From Lycium barbarum (lineage: Eukaryota; Streptophyta; Magnoliopsida; Solanales; Solanaceae): a stretch of 64,000 bases of DNA. A program made the translations under genes and the position numbers. The stretch lies in the NCBI RefSeq assembly GCF_019175385.1, contig NC_083344.1, positions 64,604,782 to 64,668,781 of the forward strand, given 5' to 3'. Position 1 is the first letter of the stretch. Every line of letters starts with the position of its first letter. The notes beneath the pieces are model-generated. The model had not been told where the DNA came from and searched no databases. It was given only the letters and a program-made list of their open reading frames with translations. Of the stretch, positions 23,525 to 35,837 are shown one piece after another.

Positions 23525-26500
23525 TTATGACTTTGACGTCTCATCTTGGACTTCTTCCAAGGGCTGAAATAAATGTGGGTATTTGGATCGCATATTCTCT
23601 TCTGCTTCCCATGTCATTTCCTCTCGATTGTCATTTCTCCACAGAACTTTAATTGAGGCCACTTCTTTGTTTCTAAGCCTCCGTACTTGCCTATCTAATA
23701 TGGCAATGGGTATGTCATCATAAGTTAACTTTTCTGTCACTTGAATATCATTCACTGGGACGATCCTCGTAGGATCTCCAACACACTTCCGAAGCATCGA
23801 AACATGAAATACTGGATGGACTGACTCCAAATCTGGAGGTAGATCTAGCTCATAGGCCACTTCGCCTATTTTGCGCACAATTTTGTATGGCCCAATATAC
23901 CGGGGACTGAGCTTCCCCTTTTTGCCAAATCTCATCACGCCCTTCATCGGCGACACTTTCAAGAATACCCATTCTTTCACTTCGAACTCTAAGTCTCTTC
24001 GACGATTATTCGCATAGGACTTCTGACGACTTTGAGCCGCTAGCAACCGATCTTGTATGAGCTTAACTTTCTCTATTGCTTGCTGGACCAAGTCTGGCCC
24101 TATCAACTTAGCTTCTCCGGTTTCAAACCACCCAACTGGGGATCTACACTTTCGCCCATATAGAGCCTCATACTGTGCCATTTGAATGCTAGAATGATAA
24201 CTGTTATTGTAAGAGAACTCAATGAGTGGCAAATGGTCATCCCAATTTCCTCCAAAATCTATCATACATGCCCATAACATATGTTCAAGAGTCTGAATAG
24301 TACGTTCAGCTTGCCCATCGGTCTGTGGGTGAAACGTCGTGCTTAGGCGCACTTGGGTCCCTAAACTTTCTTGGAAAGACCCCCAAAACTTGGCTGTAAA
24401 CTGAGTCCCTCTATCGGAGATAATAGATACCGGAACGCCATGGAGTCTCGCTATCTCTTTAAGATAAAGCTTGGCATAATCTTCTGCCATATAGGTCGTT
24501 CTGACCGGTAAGAAATGCGCTGACTTTGTGAGCCTATCCACGATCACCCATATAGAATCATATTTACGTCGAGAACGGGGTAACCCTGTAATGAAATCCA
24601 TATTAATCACTTCCCACTTCCAAGTTGGGATTTCTATAGCTTGCAATAAGCCACCCGGCTTTTGGTGTTCTATCTTCACTTGTTGGAAATTAGGACACTG
24701 AGCTACGAATTCCGCTACGTCTTTCTTTATCCCATTCCACCAATATATAGTCTTAAGATCATGATACATTTTCGTCGCTCCGGGGTGAACGGAGTAACGG
24801 GAACAATGAGCTTCTCTCAAAATCTGATGGCGTAGACCTGCCACATCGGGAACACATAACTTGCCTCGACATCGGAGAACTCCGTCTTCCGAAATGTCAA
24901 ATGATGACTCCTCCTTCTGAAGGAGTATATCTCTATACTGCATTAGCATGGGATCCTCATATTGTCGCTCTTTTACTTCCGCTACTAACGATGAAACTGC
25001 TGAATTCTGAATAGTAGCTCCGCTACTACCTGAGTCCACTACTCGGACTCCTAGGCTAGCTAACTGCTGAAGATCATGGGCCATCTCTTTCTTTTCTGGT
25101 CGTACATCACTTAGACTTCCCATCGACCTACGGCTAAGAGCATCAGCCACAACATTTGCCTTTCCGGGGTGGTACAGGATTTCAACATCACAGTCTTTTA
25201 GCAACTCTAGCCATCGTCGTAGCTGCAAATTCAACTCTTTCTGCTTGAAGATGTACTGGAGACTCTTATGATCTGTATAAATATCCACGTTGACACCATA
25301 TAAGTAATGTCTCCATATCTTTAAAGCATGGACCACCGCGGCCAATTCTAAGTCATGGGTAGGATAATTCTGCTCATGTTTCCGTAATTGTCTAGAAGCA
25401 TACGCAATCACTTTACCATTTTGCATCAATACACAGCCTAGCCCGACGCCTGAAGCATCACAATAAATAACATATCATTCCAATCCCTCTAGAAGTGTCA
25501 AGACTGGGGTTGAAGTCAGTCGGTCTTTCAACTCTTGGAAACTACGCTCGCAAGCATCTGTCCATTGAAACTCAGCTGACTTCTGAGTCAACTTGGTGAG
25601 CGGTGCAGAAATAGAAGAGAAACCCTCAACAAATCTTCTGTAATAACCGGCTAAGCCCAAAAAGCTACGAACCGCCGTAGGGGTCGTGGGCCTTGGCCAA
25701 GTTTTCACTGCCTCAATCTTTTGGCTATCCACTCGAATACCGTCAGCTGCAACAATGTGGCCCAGAAATGCCACTGAGTTCAACCAAAACTCGTATTTGG
25801 AAAACTTCGCGAATAACTCTCGAGCTCGAAGAACTCCAAGGACAATTCGCAAATGATCCACATGCTCTGCCTTGGATCTAGAATACACTAGGATGTCATC
25901 GATGAATACAATCACGAATCAATCCAGAAAAGGCCTGAATACATTGATCATTAAGTCCATAAACACTGCCGGTGCATTGGTTAGCCCAAACGACATTACT
26001 CGGAACTCGAAATGGCCATATCTTGTTCTGAAAGCTGTCTTAGGGATATCTTTCTCCCTAACTCTTACTTGGTGATACCCGGACCTCAAATCAATCTTTG
26101 AAAACCATTTGGCACCTTGCAATTGATCAAATAAATCATCGATCCTAGGGAGGGGATACTTGTTCTTAATTGTCACTTTATTCAATTGCCGATAATCAAT
26201 GCACATTCTCAAGGAGCCATCCTTCTTCCGGACGAACAATACGGGTGCTCCCCACGGGGATGAACTAGGCCTAATGAAGCCTTTTTCAAGCAAGTTTTTT
26301 AATTGCTCCTTCAACTCTTTCAACTCTGCGGGTGCCATCCTATATGGAGGAATAGATATGGGATTAGTGTCTGGCAGCACATCAATCGCAAAATCGATCT
26401 CTCGCTCGGGGGGAAGGCCTGGAAGCTCTTCCGGGAACACATCCGGAAATTCATTCACTACCGGAACTGACTGAAGAGTCGGCGACTCAGCCTCTACATC

Positions 26501-28210
26501 TTGAACTCGTACTAGGTGATAAATGCACCCTTTCGTGATCATTTTCCTTGCCTTTAGATAGGAAATAAACCTACCTTTTGGGGATGCCACATTCCCTTTC
26601 CATTCTAAGATTGGTTCTCCCGGAAACTGGAAACGAACCATCTTCATTCGGCAATCAACATTGGCATAACAAGAAGCCAACCAATCCATGCCCATAATAA
26701 CGTCAAAATCTACCATTTCTACCTCATGCAAATCAATCATGGTACGACGATCACAAATCACAATCACACAATTCCTATATACTCGGCTAGCTATTACCGA
26801 TTCACCCACGGGTGTAGACACCTCAAAAGGTTTGATAGACTCCGGCTCAATTATAAATCGACCCGCAATATATGGAGTAACATATGATAATGTGGAGCCC
26901 GGATCAATCAAAGCATATACATCATGAGAGAATACCGATAATATACCTGTGACCACATCAGGAGAAGACTCAAGATCTTGGCGTCCAGCCAAAGCATAAA
27001 TACGGTGCTGAGGACCGCTAGTACTGGGAGCTCTGCCTCTACCTCTACCATGGCCGACTGGCGCATGTGAACCTGGCCCCGTAGGGCGTACAGATGCTGA
27101 TGATCCGGCTGCCGACCCTGCTGGCTGGGTCCTACCTCTACCCTGTACTGAGGAGCAATCACGCATGATATGGCCTGGTTGACCGCATGAATAGAAACCA
27201 TCCGAGCCCAATCGGCATCGACCCCAATGCAACTTCCCACACTGGGAACATCGTGGTACAGGTGGCCTTGACTGGCCTGAATCACCTCTAAATTGAGACC
27301 CCGAATAACCCTGACTCGGCTCGGAACGAGTAGATCTGTCAAATCTCTACCCCGTGAACTATGGAGGTGTACTGGTCATAGAATAGCCTGAATGGCTGGG
27401 AAACTGCTGTCTGTGTCCGCCCCTGGACTCGCTCCTCGAACCCGAAGGTCTGGCCCTCTTGTTATGGCCCCCATCCTGCTCACGTTCATTTCTCCGCTGC
27501 TGTAGGTGTTCCTCTAATTCCTGAGCATGTGCCTGAATGCGTGCAATATCCATGCCATCCTGAAGGGACGCAGTTAAACATTTATCCATCAAGTGTGGCC
27601 TTAGGACTTTCACAAACCGGTGCACCCGATCGCCCATATCCGCTACCATGGCCGAAGCATACCTAGCCAAGGAATTGAAGCGGAGACTATACTCTGTAGC
27701 ACTCATGCTACCTTGCCTCAAATTCAAGAATTTATCGGCCCTAGCTCGCCGAACTTCCGGAGGCATATAATGACGGAGAAAAGCATCAACAAACTCTTGC
27801 CATACCGGTGGAGGTGCATTGGCTCCCCGCGAAGCCATCCAAACAGTATACCACTGGATTGAGACATCCCTCAATCTATATGACGCTAGCTCCACCGATT
27901 CGGTGTCTGAAGCATGTATCAACCGGAGCGTCCTTAGCATACCATCAATAAAGTCCTGGGGATCCTCCTCCAGTTTCGACCTAAAGAATTCTGGGGTTTC
28001 AAAGCAATGAAGTCACGGGCCCTTGCACTAACGGTCCTGTCACCTTGCCCTGCCTTTGGCCTCAGTAATAGGCACTGTCTGGGAGGACTGAGATTGAGCC
28101 GCACTCTGGGACTTATCTTCCTCTACTACCGGTGGCGGTGCTCTTTCAGCCCGCTTTTCTGCCACCGTCTTGCCCTTTTGGGCTGCTGCAGCCTTTTTCT
28201 TTTTTGGCAT
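23525..28210 (-). pseudogene. gag-pol: gag-pol polyprotein of E, nearly open
   Basis: The start is the ATG at 28210 (MPKKKKAAAAQKGK). Order: gag; Arg/Gln-rich linker; CCHC region near 27200; protease DPGST near 26900; RT with FIDDI (catalytic codons at 25895-25900); RNase H (TDHKSLQ); integrase with D, D, E in [14 protein letters not shown] and DGQAERT; chromodomain ending YPHLF near 23580. Most of it stays in one frame. Breaks: a short frame disruption in gag between about 28042 and 27998, TAG at 27359-27361 and 27347-27349, TGA at 25919-25921, and TGA at 25472-25477. The first Cys of the gag knuckle is Phe ([10 protein letters not shown]), and one Cys of the integrase HHCC is Phe (CPNFQQ). 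Gag also lacks much of the N-terminal linker seen in D. The enzyme set is complete but interrupted. Confidence 0.93.
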
Positions 28211-28404
28211 CTCTGAAATACATAACACACGATTTAGGAACAAGAATTTCTTACATCATAGCTCTATCGCACGATTCTTATGAAGAAGGAAGGTCATATA
28301 TTCCTAAAATGTCCGCAGCTTCTCGTTTATAAGTGTGGCGTGCAACACACCCATAACCAAGACTCTACTAGTCACGGCTCGTAGACACATCCTAGGACTG
28401 AACT

Positions 28405-28416
28405 GCTCTGATACCA
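28405..28416 (-). promoter_or_regulatory. Primer-binding site of E (initiator tRNA-Met)
   Basis: The minus strand reads TGGTATCAGAGC, four bases after the end of the 5' LTR at 28421. Confidence 0.93.
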
Positions 28417-30248
28417 CTTTTGTCACGACCTGACTCGGGGCCGCGACGAGCACCCGGTGCTAACCCACCCGAGCACCCTCTTAGCTTACTCTTATACTTA
28501 CATCTAGGTGATCCACATAATTATACATGCATTTCCATTCATTCGTCAACTAGTCCCATATGGACAACCGCACATTTATATCATCATAGGCATTTATACC
28601 ACATCAATATACATGGGCCAACGTGGCCGACAAAATGATATACAAAACAAAGGCCGACAAGGCCAAACACATCTACCCACAGACACACATGTCTACGACC
28701 CTCTAAGAGTATAACATATCACATTAGCGGGACGGGACCCCGCTATGCCCATAATTATATACACAAAAGAATGAGTACCCAAAAGATATGGCTCCGAAGG
28801 AAATGGAGCTTTCTATGTAATCTCCGAATAGGCAGCTAAGGATCAAATCTGTCTCCCTGTGCACCTGCGGGCATGACGCAGCGTCCACAAACAAAAGGAC
28901 GTCAGTACGAAGAATGTACTGAGTATGTAAAGCATGATCAACATCAATATAGAAGCATAATAGATATTATATGAAGATAGCATAGGATGGGAGACACTAA
29001 TATAATCATCATCATCTCGCTTACTTGCATACATCGTCGTTCGTATCCCATAATAATACTCGTACCATACTTGTGCTCATATTCGTATACATGTCCTTAT
29101 TCGTATTATTATATATAGTCTTATCACATTCATATTCATATTATATACATAGCCATACACTTATATACATAAATAGCGTACCCGACCATAAGGTTCGGTG
29201 TTTCATACGTACTTGGCCAACCAAGGCTCAATGTTATTTCTACCTGGCCCTACCAAGGCTTCAGGGTTATCCGTACCATCTGCACACGTGCGCGCGCGTT
29301 TCGTAATCGTATACATACTTCATACATATTCATGTACATATATTCTACCCGGCGTTATAAGCTCGGGGTTCGTTATAGCCCTTCATAGGCACATATAAGT
29401 ATAATAGCCCGTAGGCACCTTTTGCATCATTTTTGATATCATTATCATTACTATTCTCATCGTTAGCGTTACATCAACATTATGGACTTACTCGTCATAC
29501 GAGGAACATAGTATAAGCATAGTACATATCAAGGGTCGTGAGCTTATGAGCTCGGAATGTCAACCATGTGAAGACAACATACTCATATGGAGGAATTAGG
29601 AATTTGGCCAAGAACCATGCCTTATGAAAGAAGGGTTAGCCTTACATACCTTTTCGTCGAACTATTCTACACTTGCACGTTCCCTTCCAATGCTAGCGTT
29701 TATACCTTCATTAATATCATAACAATGGCCATTAGTCATTCACATTATCCACATTATCTAGATTCCTCAATTTGCCTCTAATTCACTCACATTCATGATT
29801 ATAACACCCATCTTCGTCCATTCGTCTAAAGTGTTTAGTTCATGATCTTAATACCATTTATAACACATTCATATCACAACACAACAACATTCATAACTCA
29901 ATTCAAACTATTTCTCAAAATGTCACTATTCATCATTCATGACCTAGTTGACCACATTTTCTACAATCCATGTATTTTAATTCTCCAATACCTTAAACAT
30001 CTTGTAAAAATCATGAATCTTACCTTAGAAGTCGTAGGAACAAGCTTTGGTTGATAATACTCTTCTTTGAGCAAAACCCTAGTTTTTCTCCATTTGGATT
30101 TCTTGACTTGGATGATCCTTGATGATGATTCCCTTATCCTTGATTCACTTGTCTTAATGTTATTGATGGCTTATAATCCTTGAAAACTCATATAATAAAT
30201 GTAGAGAGAAGTGGTGTAATGTTGTAATGAAATAAAATAAGTTTTGAT

Positions 30249-30260
30249 CCTTATATTTAA
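30249..30260 (-). promoter_or_regulatory. TATA-like box of the E 5' LTR
   Basis: The minus strand reads TTAAATATAAGG about 570 nt from the LTR start and about 35 nt after the palindromic-word cluster. It is placed where a Pol II core promoter is expected. Similar boxes are TATAAGG near 37727-37736 in D and TATTTAAGGA at 51268-51277 in H. The start site itself is not determinable. Confidence 0.5.
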
Positions 30261-30294
30261 TGAATTGGAAAAATCTGTGCTGGGTGAACAGTGG

Positions 30295-30660
30295 TCGTCC
30301 ATGGAGGTTTACGGACCGTATTCCACTATACGGCTCGTCCTCCATGGGCGTATTTAGCCATCTCCAGAACCAGAAGCTGGGCTGCCTTCATGGTGGTTTA
30401 CGACCATGGTTTACGGGCCGTAAATCACTTTACGGTCCGTCCACCAGGTCGTATTTAACCATTTCCTCGGCTGGCAGAAAGTTGAAGTTTGGCATGCCAG
30501 TTTACGACCTGGCAGTTTACGGACCGTATACCAGTTTACGGTCCGTATTTGCACTTTACGACCAGTGGCAGAAAGCTGAAGCTTTTGCATGGCAGTTTAC
30601 GACTGCCAGTTTACGGACCGTATTGCACTTTACGGTCCGTATTTTGCAATATACGACCAC
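30295..30660 (-). repeat. Cluster of TTTACGG(A/T)CCGTA palindromic words in E U3
   Basis: More than ten copies of words such as ttacggaccgta, ttacggtccgta, ttacgggccgtaa and tttacgacc occur within about 365 bp. Each word is a near-palindrome with 5-bp arms. The same cluster is in the E 3' LTR (22795-23155) and both D LTRs. Confidence 0.8.
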
Positions 30661-30878
30661 TGGGCAGTTTTGCCAACTTTCAATTTTTCTCATTTCTCGA
30701 CTTTTCATTCTAATCATCCACATCCCTTTTCATACATTTCCCATGAAACATTATACACTCGCACTCCTCGCACACATCATTAGCTCATTTACTTGCGTAC
30801 CAACAGGAAATTTTCCGAGGTGTAACACATATCTATGGCCACACACGACCAAAAGCATGAAAAATAAGCATACGTACC

Positions 30879-33800
30879 TCATATCATTGGCGTTTCATCT
30901 TGAATCTCCTCTAGGGGTCGAAATAAAGGCGGATACTTGGACTTCATACTCTCTTCTGCTTCCCAAGTCATTTCTTCCCGGTTATTGTTTCGCCATAAGA
31001 CTTTAACTGAAACCGCCTCTTTGTTTTGGAGTTTTCGCACTTGCCTGTCGATAATAGCAATAGGTACTTCTTCGTAGGTTAGCTTTTGTGTTACTTGCAC
31101 ATTATCTATCGGGACAATCTTTGTGGGATCTCCAATACACTTGCGGAGCATCGAAACGTGGAAAACTGGGTGGACTAATTCAAGCTCCGAAGGCAAGTCC
31201 AATTCATAGGCTACATGACCCACCTTGCGGATAACTCTATAGGATCCAATGTATCTAGGGCTTAGTTTCCCTTTCTTACCAAATCTCATCACCCCTTTCA
31301 TTGGAGATACTTTAAAAAATACCCAATCGTCAACCTGGAATTCCAAGCCTCGTCGGCGGTTGTCTGCATAAGAATTTTGACGGCTTTGGGCTGTCAATAA
31401 TCGTTCTCGGATCACCTTAAATTTTTCCACCGCTTGTTGAATCAATTCGGGGCCTATTAATTGTGCTTCTCCTGTTTCAAACCATCCAATTAGGGATCTA
31501 CATTTCCTTCCATATAAAGCTTCATAAGGAGCCATTTGAATGCTGGAATGGTAACTATTATTGTACGCAAATTCGATTAGCGGTAAATGATCATCTCAAC
31601 TTCCACCGAAATCCAGCACACATGCTCGTACTATATCTTCCAAGGTCTGAATAGTACGCTCGGCCTGTCCGTCAGTTGGCGGATGAAATGCCGTGCTAAG
31701 CTTCACTTGAGTGCCTAGACCTTCTTGGAAGGACTTCCAAAACTTGGCTGTAAACTGTGCTCCTCTATCTGTTATAATAGATAATGGTATACCATGGAGT
31801 CGCACAATTTCCTTGAGATACAACTTCGCATAGTCTTCTGCTGTGTACGTGGGTTCTAACTGGAAGAAAATGGGTTGCTTTTGTGAGCCTGTCCACAATC
31901 ACCCATATCGAATCATACTTTCATCGAGAACGGGGTAATCCTACAATAAAATCCATGTTAATCACTTCCCATTTCCAAGTAGGGCTTTCTATTGCTTGCA
32001 ATAAGCCTCCTGGCTTCTGATGTTCAGCTTTTACTTGTTGGCAATTTGGGCACTGTGCTACAAATTCCGCTATGTCTCTCTTCATTCCATCCCACCAATA
32101 CATCATCTTGAGATCATGATACATTTTAGTTGCACCTGGATGAATAGAATACCGAGAACAATGTGCTTCCTCTAGAATTCCTCGTCGCAATTTTGCTACA
32201 TTCGGCACACATAATCTGCCTCGGTACCTAAGAATCCCATCAATAGAAACTTCAAATGGAGACTTCTCCTTTTCATGAGATAGGTCTCTGTAATGGCACA
32301 ATTGGGAGTCTTCATATTGTCGCTCCTTCACTTCTGTGTCCAAGGACGAAGTTGTGGGATTGCTAATACTAATCCCCACATTACCAGAATCTATTACACG
32401 TATCCCAAGACTAGCTAGTTGGCGAAGCTCATGAACCATTTGTTTCTTTTCCGGAGGGACTTCACATAGACTGCACATTGATCGGCAGCTAAGCGCATCG
32501 GCTACTACATTCGCTTTTCCAGGGTGGTACAAAATGTTCACATCAAAATCTTTCAATAGTTCTAACCACCGCCTCTACCGCAGGTTTAACTCTTTCAGCT
32601 TGAAAATGTACTGAAGACTCTTGTGATCCGTATAGATATCAACATGCACACCATACAAATAATGCCTCCATATTTTTAAGGCATGAATACCCGCAGCCAA
32701 TTCAAAATCATGAGTCAGATAATTTCTTTCATGTTTCCGTAATTGTCTCGAAGCATATGTAATAACTTTACCATGCTGCATCAATATGCACCCTAATCGG
32801 ACACCGGAAGAGTCACAATACACCACATAGCCATCTGACCCTTCTGGAAGTGTTAAGATCGGAGCTGAGGTCAACCTGTCTTTCAACTCTTAGAAGCTGC
32901 GTTCACAAGTATCATTCCATTGAAATTTTGCTGACTTCTAGGTTAGCTTCATCAACGGGGCCGAAAAAGACGAGAAACCCTCTATGAATCTTCTGTAGTA
33001 TCCTTCCAAAACCCAGAAAACTACGAACTTTTGTTGGCATCGTAAGCCTTGGCCAAGTCTTCACAGCTTCAATTTTCTGAGTGTCGACTCGAATGCCATC
33101 ATCTGAGATAACATAGCCCAAAAATGTCACAGAATTTAGCCAGAACTCGCACTTTGAAAATTTTGCATACAATTCTCGGGCTCGAAGAATGCCAAGAACA
33201 ATTCGCAAATGATCAGCATGTTTCGATTCCGTGCGAGAATACACCAGAATATCATCAATAAACACTATCACAAATAAATCCAAGAGAGGCCTGAATACGT
33301 TGTTCATCAAATTCATAAACACGGCCGGAGCATTAGTCAGCCCAAACGACATCACTCAGAATTCATAGTGGCCATATCTCGTTCTGAAAGGCGTCTTGGG
33401 AATATCCGCTTCTCTAACTCTCACCTGATGGTAGCCCGACCTCAAATCTATTTTTGAAAACCACTTAGCACCTTGCAATTGATCGAATGAGTCATCAATC
33501 CTTGGAAGAGGATACTTGTTCTTTATCGTCACTTTATTCAATTGCCTGTAGTCGATACACATTCGTAGAGATCTGTCTTTCTTTCTTACAAACAAGACCG
33601 GTGCTCCCCACGGTGATGAACTAGGCCTAATAAACCCCTTTTTAAGCAAGTCCTTCAACTGCGCCTTTAGCTCTTTTAATTCTGTCGGAGCCATTCGATA
33701 AGGAGGAATAGAAATAGGCTCGGTGTCCGGCAACACATCAACAGCGAAGTCAATATCTCTCTCTGGAGGAAGACCTGGAAGTTCGTCTGGAAACACATAT

Positions 33801-35633
33801 GGGAATTCATTCACGACCGGAACTGATTGGAAAGTTGGTGGCTTTGACTTGGTGTCATGAACCCGAACTAAATGATAAATATAACCCTTGGCTATCATCT
33901 TCCTTGCCTTAAGGTAGGAAATAAACCTACCCTTTGGAGATGCTGCATTACCATTCCATTCAAGTACGGGCTCTCCCGGAAATTGAAATCAAACCACTTT
34001 TGTGCGGCAATCAACATTTGCATAACACGAGGCCAACCAATCCATACCCATGATTACATCGAAATCTACCATTTTCAGATCAACCAAAATTTTGTACACT
34101 TGCCTTGCTATCACGGGATCACCAACCGGAGTGAGTACCTCAAAAGGTTTAATTGACTCGGGCTTCACCCAAATACAACCAGCAACATATGGAGTAATAT
34201 AAGAAAAAGTAGAACCGGGATCTATCAATGCGTACACATCACGGGAGAATATAGACAATATACATGTAACCACATCCGGGGAGGACTCAAGATCTTGCCG
34301 TCCGGCTAAAGCATATACACGGGGCTGAGTGGCACCTGAAGTAGATGTTGCCCCTCTGCCTCTACCTCGGCCTGCTGACATCTGGGGAGTCTGTCCTGCC
34401 GGGCGTGGAAGAACCAGCTGCCGAACCTGTGGGCTGAACTCCAACTCTACCACTCATCAACAGGCAATCTCTCATCATGTGATCAACTTGGCCGCAAGTA
34501 TAGCAAGCGTCCGAACCTTGGCGGCACTGTCCGGAATGCAATCTACCGCACTGGCTACATCGCGGTACTGGAGGTCTCCTCTGGCTACAATCTTCCCTGA
34601 ACTGGGAATCTGAAGCCCTCGAACTCTAGCCCTGTCCTGAACGGAAGGAGCGATCAACTCTCCTACCTGTAAATTGGGGAGGTGCACTGGTCACTGACTG
34701 GCCTGAGTAACCAGAATACGTCTGCCTTGATCCCCCTCTATAATCACTGCTTGCTCCCATAGATCTAGCCCTCTTGCCTTGCCTTCTTTCACTATCGCGG
34801 TCACTTCTTGGTGGTTGTTGTCGCCCCTCTAAATTTTGAGCATGGGCCTGTATTCGGGAAATATCCATCCCCACTTGCAAGGAAGCCGTTAAACAATCTC
34901 AGAATAAATGTGGTCCTAGGCCACTTACAAATCTATGTACCCGATCTCCCATGTCGGCCACAATAGCCGGGGCATATCTAGCCAAAGAATTAAATTGCAT
35001 GCTATACTCCCGGGCACTTATATTTCCTTGCCTCAGATTTAGAAACCTGTCCGCTCTAGCTCAGCGGACCTCGGGTGGCAAATAGTGACCAATAAATGCA
35101 TCCACGAATTCCTGCCAAACCGGAGGAGGCGCATTCTCTCCTCTTGATAATACCCAGTTGTTATACCATAAAACAGCCACATCTCGGAGTCTATAAGATG
35201 CGAACTCCACGGATTCAGTTTCAGAGGCATGGACAATCTTCAATGTCCTCAGTACCTCATCTATAAAACCTTGCGGGTCTTCATCCGGCTTTGACCCAAA
35301 AAATTCTGGAGGATTTAGACTCATGAAATCACGGGCTTCGGTACTTGCTGCCCGATCACTTGAGCTCGCACTTTGTCGGTGCGCCTGGGCGGAAACCAAT
35401 TGCATCAATAAATGAATGGCCTCGGTCATTTGTTGACCCGAAGCAACTGGAGGAGGGATTGGAGCTGGAGCTCCTCCTTTCCCTTCCACATTAGGCGGGG
35501 TAGAAGAGGTATTAGACAAGTCCTCATTGTGTGATTCGCCTTCTTCTATGTTCATCGGAGGCTCTCTTTCTACCCGCCTCTTTGTCGTAGTCTTGCCCTT
35601 CTGGGCAGCTGTAGCCTTTCCCTTTGGCGGCAT
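30879..35633 (-). pseudogene. gag-pol: gag-pol polyprotein of D, degraded
   Basis: The start is the ATG at 35633 (MPPKGKATAAQKGKT). Recognisable in order: gag (DEDPQGFIDEVLRTL, VLSRGENAPPPVWQEF), CCHC knuckle CYTCGQVDHMMRDC (about 34465-34510), protease DPGSTFSYIT, RT with FIDDI (catalytic codons 33251-33256), RNase H (TDHKSLQ), integrase HHCC and DDE motifs (IITDRGAQF), and a chromodomain ending near 30900. The sequence is split into about ten open pieces spread over all three minus frames, with frame changes near 35060, 34660, 32900 and 31910 plus several stops. It is a long-dead copy. Similarity to E is high over RT and integrase. Confidence 0.92.
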
Positions 35634-35821
35634 TCTGAAATCACAACACACTATTAGGGAGGATAAAATCTTAAACATGGCTCTATCGCATGATCTCATG
35701 AGAAGAGGAATGGTCATTTTTCCTAAATGCCCTATAGCCTCTTGTTTATTAATGTGGCGTGCATCACACCATAAACAAGACTCTACTAGACACGGCTCGT
35801 AGACACTTCCTAGGACGAACT

Positions 35822-35833
35822 GCTCTGATACCA
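35822..35833 (-). promoter_or_regulatory. Primer-binding site of D (initiator tRNA-Met)
   Basis: The minus strand reads TGGTATCAGAGC, four bases after the D 5' LTR. Confidence 0.92.
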
Positions 35834-35837
35834 CTTT

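Larger units (their letters stand above)
20922..30827 (-). mobile_element. Element E: Ty3/gypsy chromovirus, structurally complete
   Basis: Paired LTRs (20922-23318 and 28421-30827) are bounded by a perfect target-site duplication CATAT (20917-20921 and 30828-30832). On the minus strand: 5' LTR, PBS, gag-pol 28210 to 23525, 3' UTR with hairpin and PPT, 3' LTR; 9.9 kb in total. The LTRs are nearly identical by eye apart from a few substitutions and small indels. It is nested in D. The coding region has few breaks, so it is among the youngest elements here, but it is not autonomous as it stands. Confidence 0.95.
28421..30827 (-). repeat. 5' LTR of E (2,407 bp)
   Basis: Directly repeated partner of 20922-23318. 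The dyad is at 28903-28921, mid-LTR hairpins at about 29178-29365, the palindromic-word cluster at 30295-30660 and a TATA-like box at 30249-30260. In minus-strand order this gives LTR start, word cluster, TATA, long transcribed part, hairpins, dyad, LTR end. Confidence 0.95.

Noticed and set aside
30260..31006. 248-codon plus-strand ORF
   Set aside because: It runs antisense through the E 5' LTR into the end of D pol. The LTR part is the palindromic-word cluster, and it crosses the LTR boundary and target site, so it is a chance frame.
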